Assembly: GCA_947167125.1 (NCBI GenBank)
Contig: CAMVGT010000019.1
Span: 1-38,805 of the forward strand
Source: an uncultured Erysipelotrichaceae bacterium
GTDB taxonomy: Bacteria > Bacillota_I > Bacilli_A > Erysipelotrichales > Erysipelotrichaceae
Length of the DNA stretch: 38,805 bases
Direction: 5' to 3'
Part shown: positions 24,556-31,402 of the stretch, piece by piece
How the letters are laid out: each line of letters begins with the position of its first letter
Position numbering within the stretch: position 1 is the first letter of the stretch
Notes under the pieces: generated by a model
Told to the model about the DNA's origin: nothing
The model's database searches: none
The model's input: only the letters and a program-made list of their open reading frames with translations
Program-made: the position numbers and the translations under genes

Positions 24556-25749
24556 TCAGATAATCTGAAAGATATAAAACTTCAGGTAGGACGTTTCGTC
24601 CATAATCCAGAGAATCGGATGGTCCGCATTCTGCTGAGTAACCGAAACCTGGCGCAGGATCACGCCTGCTTCAGCAGCCGCTTCCTTCAGCATTTTTTCA
24701 AACAGATCCGTTTCCATATATCTTGAGCACGAACAGGTCGCAAGATACCCGCCGCCTTTGAGCACTTCCATTGCCCGGCGGTTGATCCGCTTATAGCCGT
24801 TGTATGCTTTCATGACCGTTTTTCTGGATTTGGTGAATGCGGGCGGATCAAGAATAATCAGATCGAACTGATCCGGCTGAATCTCATCGAGATATTCGAA
24901 GACATCCGCCTGTACGAATTTCATTCTTCCTTCCAGATGATTGAGCTTCGCATTTTCCAGTCCCTGATCCAGCGCGGTCTGCGACACATCGACTGCCGTC
25001 ACTTCTTTGGCTCCGCCAAGCGCCGCGTTCAGAGCGAAGCCGCCTGTATGGGTGAAGCAGTCAAGAACTCTTAACCCTTTGGAAAGACTGCGGATGAGCA
25101 CACGGTTGGATTTCTGATCCAGGAAATATCCTGTCTTCTGTCCGTTTTCAATATCGACATTCAGCTTCAGTCCGTTTTCCGAAATAACCGTTTTCGCAAT
25201 GCCTTCTTCCCCATGGAATCCCTGATACTGTTCCAGTCCTTCCTTTAAGCGGGGAGCGATATCATTGCGTTCATAGATATAACGCACCGGTATTTCCTCC
25301 TGCGCGAATTCTTCTTTGAGCAGTTCATAGATCATATCCTTCCGCTTTTCAAATCCGGTGCAGCTGATCTGTGTCACAAGGATGTCGTTGTAGCGGTCGG
25401 CGATCAGACCCGGCAGCAGGTCGGCTTCCGAAAAGATCATTCTCGCGCATGTCATATTTTCCCGTTCCACAGCCCTGCGGAAGGAAACAGCGTCATGAAT
25501 CCGCTTTTCAAAGAATGCACGGTTAATGGTGTCTGCTTCATTGTGTGTCAGGATTCTGACTGCCACATGCGACACTTCCGAATAAAAGCCGGAAGCGATG
25601 AATTTCCCGTCCTCGCCGAAAATGGAAACCGGTTCGCCGTCCTTTGCGTTTTCATCAGCAGAAAGCAGATTGTTGCGGTACATCCACATCTGCTCTTTTT
25701 CCAGGAATTCCTGTCCCTGTTTTGAAACAATTACCGATGGATAAATCAT
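24556..25749 (-). CDS. RlmI-type class I SAM-dependent rRNA methyltransferase
   Basis: A 397-residue protein of the RlmI/RlmK-like family. An N-terminal PUA-like domain (1-75, up to the SEVSHVAVRIL segment) is followed by a Rossmann methyltransferase. Motif I is LDCFTHTGGFALNAA, the acidic motif AVDVSQTALDQ, motif IV DPPAFTKS, and a CSCSRYM segment provides the cysteines typical of 5-methylcytosine RNA methyltransferases. It probably makes an m5C in 23S rRNA. It starts on the ATGA of the HD-protein stop with GGAGG upstream, so the two are coupled. Confidence 0.87.
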   Translation of the reverse strand: MIYPSVIVSKQGQEFLEKEQMWMYRNNLLSADENAKDGEPVSIFGEDGKFIASGFYSEVSHVAVRILTHNEADTINRAFFEKRIHDAVSFRRAVERENMTCARMIFSEADLLPGLIADRYNDILVTQISCTGFEKRKDMIYELLKEEFAQEEIPVRYIYERNDIAPRLKEGLEQYQGFHGEEGIAKTVISENGLKLNVDIENGQKTGYFLDQKSNRVLIRSLSKGLRVLDCFTHTGGFALNAALGGAKEVTAVDVSQTALDQGLENAKLNHLEGRMKFVQADVFEYLDEIQPDQFDLIILDPPAFTKSRKTVMKAYNGYKRINRRAMEVLKGGGYLATCSCSRYMETDLFEKMLKEAAAEAGVILRQVSVTQQNADHPILWIMDETSYLKFYIFQII

Positions 25750-26336
25750 GACTCTGCCTCCTGCCTTGTTTTCAGTATTTCTTTCAGCATCGCTGTTTCC
25801 CGATGGTATTTTTCAACCCTTTTCAGATCCTTCTCTCTGACTTCTCTGATTCTGGAAAGATCGCTGTTATGGGCAAGATCCGCCAGCTTGACGTAAATTG
25901 CGTCTGTATTGAAGGACAGCCTTTTCAGATACGCTTCCCTGGATTCATTTTCCCGGTGGGTTGTGCAGTCGACACAGGCAAGCACTGCTTCATTCATGCC
26001 TGCTTCCTTTAATGATTCCAGTGTCACATCCGTATCTTCCACAGTGTCATGAAGAAGTCCGGTGATGACGGAAACCATGGAACCCTGTGCCGTTGATGCT
26101 ACTGTAACCGGATGGGTGAAATAGTCATTTCCGCCTTTGTCCTTCTGTCCTTCATGCGCTTTTTTCGCAATGAAATATGCAGTCTCATACATCATGGCTT
26201 CTTCATCCGTGATTTCTTCGGCATTTTCCGGAATCACTTCAGCCTTTTTCCAGATTCCGTCTGCCGTATCGAAAAAGGCAATGGTTTTTTCATCATTTCT
26301 CAGAATGACATTTCCGTTTCTGTTTCTGAAATACAT
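25746..26336 (-). CDS. HD-domain (p)ppGpp hydrolase-like protein
   Basis: A 196-residue protein whose C-terminal 145 residues form an HD domain of the SpoT/MESH1 hydrolase type. His61, the HD pair His96-Asp97 in LLHDTVEDT, and KLADLAHNSD supply the metal and nucleotide-site residues. No synthetase, TGS or ACT domain is present, so it would be a small alarmone hydrolase. The N-terminal 40 residues form a small beta region of unknown role. ATG 26336 is chosen because AGGAGG stands 5 nt before it; a GTG two codons earlier overlaps the ribosome site. Confidence 0.82.
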   Translation of the reverse strand: MYFRNRNGNVILRNDEKTIAFFDTADGIWKKAEVIPENAEEITDEEAMMYETAYFIAKKAHEGQKDKGGNDYFTHPVTVASTAQGSMVSVITGLLHDTVEDTDVTLESLKEAGMNEAVLACVDCTTHRENESREAYLKRLSFNTDAIYVKLADLAHNSDLSRIREVREKDLKRVEKYHRETAMLKEILKTRQEAES

Positions 26337-26362
26337 ACACACCTCCTGCAGGAAAAAAGAAA

Positions 26363-26403
26363 AGCAGCTGAAAAAGGAATTTCTCCCCCTTCAGCCGCTT
26401 TGC
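26363..26403 (-). terminator. Terminator after tRNA-Leu, before the HD gene
   Basis: Minus-strand stem AAAGCGGCTGAA/TTCAGCTGCTTT with a long loop, then TCTTTTTT. It ends 26 nt before the HD gene start, with no visible promoter in between. Confidence 0.7.
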
Positions 26404-26410
26404 AATATAG

Positions 26411-26494
26411 TGCCCGCGGCCGGACTCGAACCGGCACGGTGTCGCCACCGGGAGATTTTGAGTCTCCTACGTCTACCAATTCCATCACGCGGGC
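26411..26494 (-). tRNA. tRNA-Leu (anticodon CAA)
   Basis: An 84-nt class II tRNA. The acceptor GCCCGCG pairs with CGCGGGC, discriminator A. The anticodon stem GGAGA/TCTCC encloses loop CTCAAAA (anticodon CAA, 26458-26460). The long variable arm CGGTGGCGACACCG and T arm GCCGGTTCGAGTCCGGC are clear. The 3' CCA is not encoded. Reads UUG codons. Confidence 0.97.
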
Positions 26495-26513
26495 AGCTGA
26501 AATTTGCGTATTC

Positions 26514-26542
26514 ATTTTAGCTCAGAGGAGTATGAAATGCAA
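26514..26542 (-). promoter_or_regulatory. Promoter of tRNA-Leu
   Basis: -35 TTGCAT (26537-26542), 17-nt spacer, -10 TAAAAT (26514-26519) on the minus strand. The tRNA 5' end lies 19 nt downstream of the -10. Confidence 0.7.
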
Positions 26543-26548
26543 TGAAAA

Positions 26549-26574
26549 ACAGAGGCTGCGCACGCAGCCCCTGT
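26549..26574 (-). terminator. Terminator of the EF-G-like gene
   Basis: Stem CAGGGGCTGCG/CGCAGCCTCTG on the minus strand followed by TTTTTC, 13 nt after the stop at 26589. Confidence 0.85.
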
Positions 26575-26588
26575 TGTTGATCTGATGA

Positions 26589-28661
26589 TTATTCAGCCTG
26601 TCTTGCCTTGGCTTCAGCGATAACCTTGTCAGCAACTTCCTTCGGTGCTGTCTGGTATCTGTCGAATGCCATGACATATCTGCCTCTGCCCTGCGTCATA
26701 GCGCGGAGTTCATTCGCGTATGTCAGCATTTCAGCTGTCGGAACTTCAGCATGGATGACCTGATCGCCTTCGTCGTTGACTGCCATATCCATGATCAGTC
26801 CGCGTCTCTTGGTGATGTCGCCCATCAGTGTACCGGTGTATTCTTCCGGTGCGATGACAGTGACTTTTCCGATCGGTTCAAGCAGTGCCGGCTTAGCGTT
26901 CGGCATTGCCTTGTTGTAAGCAAGTCTTGCGGCTTCCTTGAAGGCAACTTCCTTGGAGTCTACAGGATGGTAGGAACCGTCGAACAGTGTTGCCTTGACA
27001 CCGACTACCTTATAGCCGGCCAGAGGGCCCTTGGCCATGCAGTCACGCAGACCCTGTTCTGTAGGAGGGAAGTACTGCTTCGGTACGGCACCGCCGAATA
27101 CTTCTTCAGCGAAGACCATGTCGTCGCTGTCACACGGTTCGAAACGTACCCAGACGTCACCGTACTGGCCGGCGCCGCCGTTCTGCTTCTTGTATTTACC
27201 CTGAGCTTCAGCCTTGCCGCGGATTGTTTCACGGTACTGAACGATCGGTGTTTCTGTCTCTACTTCAACCTTGTACTTGGACTTGAGCTTGGAGATGATC
27301 AGATCGATGTGCTGATCGCCGAGTCCGTAGAGAACCTGCTGATGTGTTTCAGCATTGTTTTCGAGCTTGATTGTGCCGTCTTCCTGCATGAGGTTGCGGA
27401 TACCGACGGACAGCTTGTCTTCGTCAGCCTTTGTCTTAGGTCTGATTGCATATCCGAGCATCGGTTCCGGATATTCGATTGCAGGATAGTGAACCTGCTT
27501 GTTCTTGAGGCACAGTGTGTCGTTTGTTTCTGTATTCTGCAGCTTGACAACAGCGCCGATGTCACCGGTGAACAGTTTGCCGACACCGATCTGGAACTTG
27601 CCGTTGATAACATAGATCTGAGAGATCTTTTCAGCAGCGTCTTTTTTGGAGTTGTAAACCTGGCTGTCGCTGTTGAGAACGCCGGACATAACCTTGAGGT
27701 AGGAAATCTTTCCGACGAACGGGTCGACGACTGTCTTGAAGACGAATGCGGAGAGCGCTTCGTTTTCATTTGTTTCGAGCTTAACTTCATTGTCAGCACT
27801 GTCAAGAGCAGTGATCTGTCCCTTTTCAGCATAGCTCGGGAAGTATTCAGTAATGAGGTCCATCAGTCTTTCGATGCCGGTCTGGCCGGTTGCGCTTCCG
27901 CAGTAAACCGGACGGATGTCACCGGATCTGACTCCGATTCTGAGTCCCTTTGCGATTTCGTGTTCATCGAATTCTTCGCCTTCGAAGAATTTTTCCATCA
28001 GTTCATCATCGCCCATTGCGATTGCTTCGCTGATTTCTGCATAGTATTCTTCAACCTGGTCAGCCAGAGCAGCAGGAACTTCCTTCGGTTCCTTCGGATC
28101 TGCATAGTACCAAGCCTTCTTGCGGAGAATGTTGATGGAACCGACAACCTTGCCGCCTTCGAAGATCGGCATTTCAAACAGGAAGACGCTCTTGCCGAAC
28201 TTTTCACGCAGAGCTGCGTAAACCTGATCGAAATGTGCATGTTCGTCATCGATCTTGTTGATGAAGAAGATGGTCGGCAGCTTTCTCTTTCTGGCAGCTT
28301 CCTTCCATGCTCTTTCAGTACCGGCTTCGATACCTTCTTTGCCGTTGACGACGATCAGGGCATTGTCACCGACTGTGACGCCTGTCGCTTCTTCACCTTC
28401 ATAGTCCATGTAGCCCGGTGTGTCGATGAAGTTGATCTTTCTGTTCTTCCATTCAACCGGAGCGAGATGGCAGTATACGGAAAGGCCTCTCTTGCCTTCT
28501 TCCGGATCGAAGTTCAGCGCTGTGGTACCGTCATTGTTCCTGCCGAACTTATCGATTGCCTTTGTGTGATACAGGCAGGCTTCAACGATGGAGCTCTTGC
28601 CGGCGCCGGAATGGCCGAGAACGACGACATTCCGGACTTCATTCGCTAAATAATCTCTCAT
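26589..28661 (-). CDS. EF-G-like translational GTPase (second-type EF-G)
   Basis: A 690-residue GTPase with all EF-G domains in order: G domain with P-loop GHSGAGKS (16-23), switch motif RGLSV, DTPGYMDY, NKIDDE; then domain II, III, the domain IV loop (KYKKQNGGAGQYG) and domain V (PTAEMLTYANELRAMTQG). Differences from housekeeping FusA are the N-terminal HSGAGK (instead of HIDAGK), RGLS (instead of RGIT), and NKID (instead of NKMD), which define the EF-G2-like group. Its cellular role is less defined than that of FusA. The codons look highly biased, suggesting good expression. It lies 24 nt after the ankyrin gene with GGAAGGGAAG as ribosome site. Confidence 0.88.
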   Translation of the reverse strand: MRDYLANEVRNVVVLGHSGAGKSSIVEACLYHTKAIDKFGRNNDGTTALNFDPEEGKRGLSVYCHLAPVEWKNRKINFIDTPGYMDYEGEEATGVTVGDNALIVVNGKEGIEAGTERAWKEAARKRKLPTIFFINKIDDEHAHFDQVYAALREKFGKSVFLFEMPIFEGGKVVGSINILRKKAWYYADPKEPKEVPAALADQVEEYYAEISEAIAMGDDELMEKFFEGEEFDEHEIAKGLRIGVRSGDIRPVYCGSATGQTGIERLMDLITEYFPSYAEKGQITALDSADNEVKLETNENEALSAFVFKTVVDPFVGKISYLKVMSGVLNSDSQVYNSKKDAAEKISQIYVINGKFQIGVGKLFTGDIGAVVKLQNTETNDTLCLKNKQVHYPAIEYPEPMLGYAIRPKTKADEDKLSVGIRNLMQEDGTIKLENNAETHQQVLYGLGDQHIDLIISKLKSKYKVEVETETPIVQYRETIRGKAEAQGKYKKQNGGAGQYGDVWVRFEPCDSDDMVFAEEVFGGAVPKQYFPPTEQGLRDCMAKGPLAGYKVVGVKATLFDGSYHPVDSKEVAFKEAARLAYNKAMPNAKPALLEPIGKVTVIAPEEYTGTLMGDITKRRGLIMDMAVNDEGDQVIHAEVPTAEMLTYANELRAMTQGRGRYVMAFDRYQTAPKEVADKVIAEAKARQAE

Positions 28662-28685
28662 AATAGTTTTCTTCCCTTCCGATTT

Positions 28686-29354
28686 TTACTTCAGAATGTC
28701 CTTTAGGTCAGCAAGGCATTCCTTGCGGACATAATGAATTGCCAGGTTGGCATTATTGTCTTTGATGTCCTTATCAGCGCCGTTTTCCAGCAGCAGATTG
28801 ACAAGACTCGGATAGCCGATATATGCAGCTCTCATCAGAGCTGTGCATCCCTTATGGTCCTGGGCATTGATATTTGCGCCGTTAGCGAGCAGATATTCGA
28901 TGATGTCTGTCTTGTAGCCGTTGACAGCTTCCATCAGGGAAGTTCTTCCCTGTTCGTCAACCGCATTGACATCCGCGCCTTTGGAAACGAGATATTCAAC
29001 AACTTCCTTTTCGCCTAAAAGCGCTGCTCTCATTAAAGCTGTTCTTCCCTTATTATCATGGGAATTGACATCTGCGCCTGCGTGAACGAGCATTCTGCAG
29101 ATATCGACGTGGCCCTTTTTCGCCGCGCCCATCAGAGCTGTCTTGTTGTTTCTGTCGCGCATTCTGGCATCAGCGCCGTTGTCGAGCAGATATCTGACGA
29201 TATCGTCATAACCGCGCTTTGCGCTTCTCATCAGTGCTGTACGGCCGTCACCGCTGGCGACGTTGACGTTTGCCCCTTTGGCAACCGCAGAGCAGACCTT
29301 TGCGAAATCACCGCTTGCCGCTGCATCAAAGAATTCCTGATTAGTCTGATCCAT
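28686..29354 (-). CDS. Ankyrin-repeat protein
   Basis: A 222-residue cytoplasmic protein made almost entirely of six ankyrin repeats of 33 residues (DGRTALMRSAKRGY, NKTALMGAAKKGH, KGRTALMRAALLGE, QGRTSLMEAVNGYK, KGCTALMRAAYIGY and a capping repeat). No signal peptide and no catalytic domain. A protein-binding role is implied; the partner is unknown. It is in an apparent operon with the EF-G-like gene, and is preceded by a long leader ending in a terminator, so its expression may be regulated by attenuation. AGGAGG precedes the ATG. Confidence 0.9.
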   Translation of the reverse strand: MDQTNQEFFDAAASGDFAKVCSAVAKGANVNVASGDGRTALMRSAKRGYDDIVRYLLDNGADARMRDRNNKTALMGAAKKGHVDICRMLVHAGADVNSHDNKGRTALMRAALLGEKEVVEYLVSKGADVNAVDEQGRTSLMEAVNGYKTDIIEYLLANGANINAQDHKGCTALMRAAYIGYPSLVNLLLENGADKDIKDNNANLAIHYVRKECLADLKDILK

Positions 29355-29398
29355 ACTGTTTACCTCCTAATGATAATCAGATATTGAAGTTTTTTTGA

Positions 29399-29428
29399 CC
29401 AAAAAAGATGGACGCTATACATCCATCT
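29399..29428 (-). terminator. Terminator in the leader of the ankyrin gene
   Basis: Minus-strand stem AGATGGA/TCCATCT followed by TTTTTTGG, 45 nt before the ankyrin start. A terminator upstream of a gene suggests either a separate small RNA or an attenuator. Confidence 0.8.
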
Positions 29429-29572
29429 AAAAAACTGTTTCGGATTTTGTTTCAACCCTGCCTAAAAGACCGCGATCCTCCGTGCTGATCACTGACACAT
29501 ATACAATCAAAACTTTTCTACCCGATCTCATATTATGCCATCCCCGGTCTTTCAAACTGGTAAAACTTACCT
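29399..29572 (-). ncRNA. Unassigned structured leader or small RNA
   Basis: About 170 nt from a predicted transcription start near 29572 to the terminator. Three helices can be drawn: GGTAA/TTACC at the 5' end, a long-range AAAGACCG/CGGTCTTT (29545-29552 with 29465-29472), and GTGATC/GATCGC (29487-29492 with 29472-29477). I do not recognise any known riboswitch, T-box, 6S or SRP RNA. The 29355-29673 gap holds no credible protein gene. Confidence 0.45.
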
Positions 29573-29578
29573 AAGTAC

Positions 29579-29606
29579 ATTTTATCGAAAACCGCCGATT
29601 CTTCAA
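29579..29606 (-). promoter_or_regulatory. Promoter of the ankyrin leader
   Basis: -35 TTGAAG (29601-29606), 16-nt spacer, -10 TAAAAT (29579-29584) on the minus strand. Confidence 0.5.
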
Positions 29607-29673
29607 TAGCAATTCTATGAACATCGCGTGAGAATTATGAAAGAAACCGATTTTTTTCTGTAACTTTTTACAT

Positions 29674-30357
29674 TCACTTCAGAAGCATCTCTGCTCTGCG
29701 GTAGTCCGGCATCCGCTTTGCGATCTCCGCATAGAATGCTTTGGAATGGTTTGCGACCAGAATATGGGCATATTCATGGGTCAGGACATAATCCAGGCAT
29801 ACCGGCGGGAAATGGATCAGCCGGACGGAAATGCTGATGCGTGATTTTGCCGGCGTGCAGCTGCCCCATCTGCTGGTCATGTATTTTAATGTGATCTGCG
29901 GCAGCGGCCTGCGGTTAGCGACGCATACGGACTGATCAAGGCTTCCCCTGCGCACCTGGATCATCTCTTTGAGATATTCCCCTGCTGTCTTATAGAAAAC
30001 CGCCATTCTTCTTTCATCGCTGTCAATCCGCAGATGAAAGACCAGTTCATTTTCTTCCACGCTCAGATAATCGCGGGAAGAAGGAACGCATGAGACACGC
30101 ATCTGTTTCCCCAGCCACATGGCCGGTTCATTGTTCCGGCCGTATGAGCAGTGATCGGTGCGGTTCTGCACCTTTGTTTCAGCTTTGGCAATCCAGCTTT
30201 CTTTGGAAAGAATGAATTCCCTGATCTGTTTCTGGGTGACATACCGATTGCATGAGATCCTGAGCGATCCGTCATCCCCGATTCTCAGATAGATGTTTTT
30301 GATCCGCTTGTATTCAATCAGAACCTGTCTCTTTTTTCCTGCGACTGTTAATTCCAT
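29674..30357 (-). CDS. YgjP-like (DUF45/WLM-type) metallopeptidase-like protein
   Basis: A 227-residue protein of the YgjP/DUF45 family. The C-terminal active-site region has YVLTHEYAHIL (His194, Glu195, His198) followed by NHSKAFY (His204), and the family motif SRWGSC lies upstream. These are the metal ligands of a zinc metallopeptidase fold; the substrate is unknown in the family. ATG 30357 is chosen because CAGGAG precedes it; the open frame continues upstream through the opposite-strand tRNA-His gene, which is not credible coding. A TATAAT at 30377-30382 gives it its own promoter. Confidence 0.85.
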   Translation of the reverse strand: MELTVAGKKRQVLIEYKRIKNIYLRIGDDGSLRISCNRYVTQKQIREFILSKESWIAKAETKVQNRTDHCSYGRNNEPAMWLGKQMRVSCVPSSRDYLSVEENELVFHLRIDSDERRMAVFYKTAGEYLKEMIQVRRGSLDQSVCVANRRPLPQITLKYMTSRWGSCTPAKSRISISVRLIHFPPVCLDYVLTHEYAHILVANHSKAFYAEIAKRMPDYRRAEMLLK

Positions 30358-30376
30358 AGTTTCTCCTGTACCGTGT

Positions 30377-30382
30377 ATTATA
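30377..30382 (-). promoter_or_regulatory. -10 box of the YgjP-like gene
   Basis: Perfect TATAAT on the minus strand 20 nt before the start. The -35 is weak. Confidence 0.45.
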
Positions 30383-30423
30383 CGCGTTTGTGTCATAATG
30401 ATTAAAAGTATTTTTTTTGCCTG

Positions 30424-30452
30424 TTGTTTTCGTTTTTCCTTTGTGTTATTAT
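30424..30452 (+). promoter_or_regulatory. Promoter of tRNA-His
   Basis: -35 TTGTTT (30424-30429), 17-nt spacer, -10 TATTAT (30447-30452). The tRNA starts 13 nt downstream of the -10. Confidence 0.7.
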
Positions 30453-30464
30453 CTTTAAGCACAT

Positions 30465-30542
30465 GGCGGCTATGGTGAAGTTGGTCAACACACTGGATTG
30501 TGGCTCCAGCACTCGTGGGTTCGAGTCCCACTAGTCGCCCCA
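30465..30542 (+). tRNA. tRNA-His (anticodon GTG)
   Basis: The tRNA includes the extra G-1 (30465) opposite discriminator C73. Acceptor GCGGCTA pairs with TAGTCGC (one G-U). The anticodon stem CTGGA/TCCAG encloses TTGTGGC (anticodon GTG, 30500-30502), and the T arm GTGGGTTCGAGTCCCAC is canonical. The 3' CCA is encoded. It decodes CAC and CAU and is the tRNA sensed by the his-operon T-box at 16884-17143. Confidence 0.97.
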
Positions 30543-30546
30543 TGCG

Positions 30547-30573
30547 AAAGCCTTCCGACGGGAAGGCTTTTTC
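30547..30573 (+). terminator. Terminator of tRNA-His
   Basis: A 10-bp perfect stem AAAGCCTTCC/GGAAGGCTTT with GACG loop, then TTCTTTG, 4 nt after the tRNA. Confidence 0.9.
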
Positions 30574-30578
30574 TTTGT

Positions 30579-31319
30579 TTACTGCCCGGAAACCTGCTGT
30601 GCGATTTTGCCCGCAAGGAATTCGGTAATCGGGGATTCTGTATCAAGAACCGCCTCCGCCTCTGAATTGTACGCGTCCGATGACATGTAAAGCTGCAGCG
30701 TGCCGTATGTTTTTGCCATTGTCAATAGATCAATATGGCTGCCGGCAACCGCCAGTTCCGCAAGATACGGAACGCCCGAGCTTTCAGATCTGTCGAGACT
30801 GATTCCTTTATGATCCTTGACATCAATCACCCGCACACTGCGCAGCAGACACCCGGTCACCGGATTTTCAGAACGCGCCCCGACTGTCACAAACACATCC
30901 ACCCTCTGTCCGGCAATCACCCCGCCGAGTGCCGCCACATCGACTTCCATCGAAAAAGAAACCTGGTTTTCCTTCAGCTGCGCGGCAGCCCTGTCCGGCA
31001 GGTCCTTTTCGCTGTACAGCATGGATCTGTAAAACGGCGAGCCGGCAGGGATTTTGCCCTGGATATCCGTATACTTTCCGATGATTTCTTCTTTTGTGCA
31101 ATACGCATGATCGGCCAGATATCTTGAAGAGATCCGGACCGCAACCAGATCGCTTTCTTCAATCTTCTGACGCGGCAGGATATCATGGGCTGCGATATAG
31201 GTTTCCTGCAGACCTAGTTTTTCGGAAACATAAAGCTGGAAAAGGAAGTAGTTGACCAGCAGAAGCGCTGCTGCGCAGGCAAACACAAGGCCTGCCTTGA
31301 CAATGAGTTTTTCTTTCAT
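30579..31319 (-). CDS. CpaB/RcpC-like pilus assembly protein with SAF domain
   Basis: A 246-residue protein. One N-terminal membrane helix (about 7-28) is followed by a SAF domain (about 38-105: AAHDILPRQKIEESDL, then KIPAGSPFYRSML) and a RcpC/CpaB-like domain (GGVIAGQRVDVFVTVG). CpaB helps Tad/Flp pilus assembly outside the membrane. No other tad/flp gene is in the window, so it may work with genes elsewhere or have another SAF role. ATG 31319 follows AGGAGG. Its upstream region carries the 18-nt block shared with ssb. Confidence 0.78.
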   Translation of the reverse strand: MKEKLIVKAGLVFACAAALLLVNYFLFQLYVSEKLGLQETYIAAHDILPRQKIEESDLVAVRISSRYLADHAYCTKEEIIGKYTDIQGKIPAGSPFYRSMLYSEKDLPDRAAAQLKENQVSFSMEVDVAALGGVIAGQRVDVFVTVGARSENPVTGCLLRSVRVIDVKDHKGISLDRSESSGVPYLAELAVAGSHIDLLTMAKTYGTLQLYMSSDAYNSEAEAVLDTESPITEFLAGKIAQQVSGQ

Positions 31320-31357
31320 GAATTGGCCTCCTGCTATATTTGTTTCAGCGAAAACCC

Positions 31358-31375
31358 CAATCTCCACAAAAAAAG
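31358..31375 (-). promoter_or_regulatory. Shared upstream element, copy B
   Basis: Minus-strand CTTTTTTTGTGGAGATTG, identical to 18955-18972. Its T run doubles as the tail of the terminator of the P-type ATPase gene. It lies 39 nt before the CpaB-like start. Confidence 0.6.
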
Positions 31376-31393
31376 CGGATTTTTTTCCGCTTT
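31369..31393 (-). terminator. Terminator of the P-type ATPase operon
   Basis: Stem AAAAGCGGA/TCCGCTTTT with a loop of A residues, then TTTTTTT on the minus strand, 10 nt after the ATPase stop at 31403. Confidence 0.85.
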
Positions 31394-31402
31394 TTTCAGA
31401 TT

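Noticed and set aside
26751..28649. A 632-codon open frame on the plus strand opposite the EF-G-like gene
   Set aside because: It is an exact antisense shadow of a strongly conserved GTPase gene with biased codons; no ribosome site and an amino-acid make-up (Cys, Phe, Asp-rich) unlike real proteins.
29520..29560. Fluoride (crcB-type) riboswitch in the ankyrin leader, suggested by GGGGATGG
   Set aside because: Only the short GATGG string matches; the rest of the consensus and a fluoride transporter gene are missing.
30358..30543. N-terminal extension of the YgjP-like protein
   Set aside because: It would read through the opposite-strand tRNA-His gene; a ribosome site and family start support ATG 30357.
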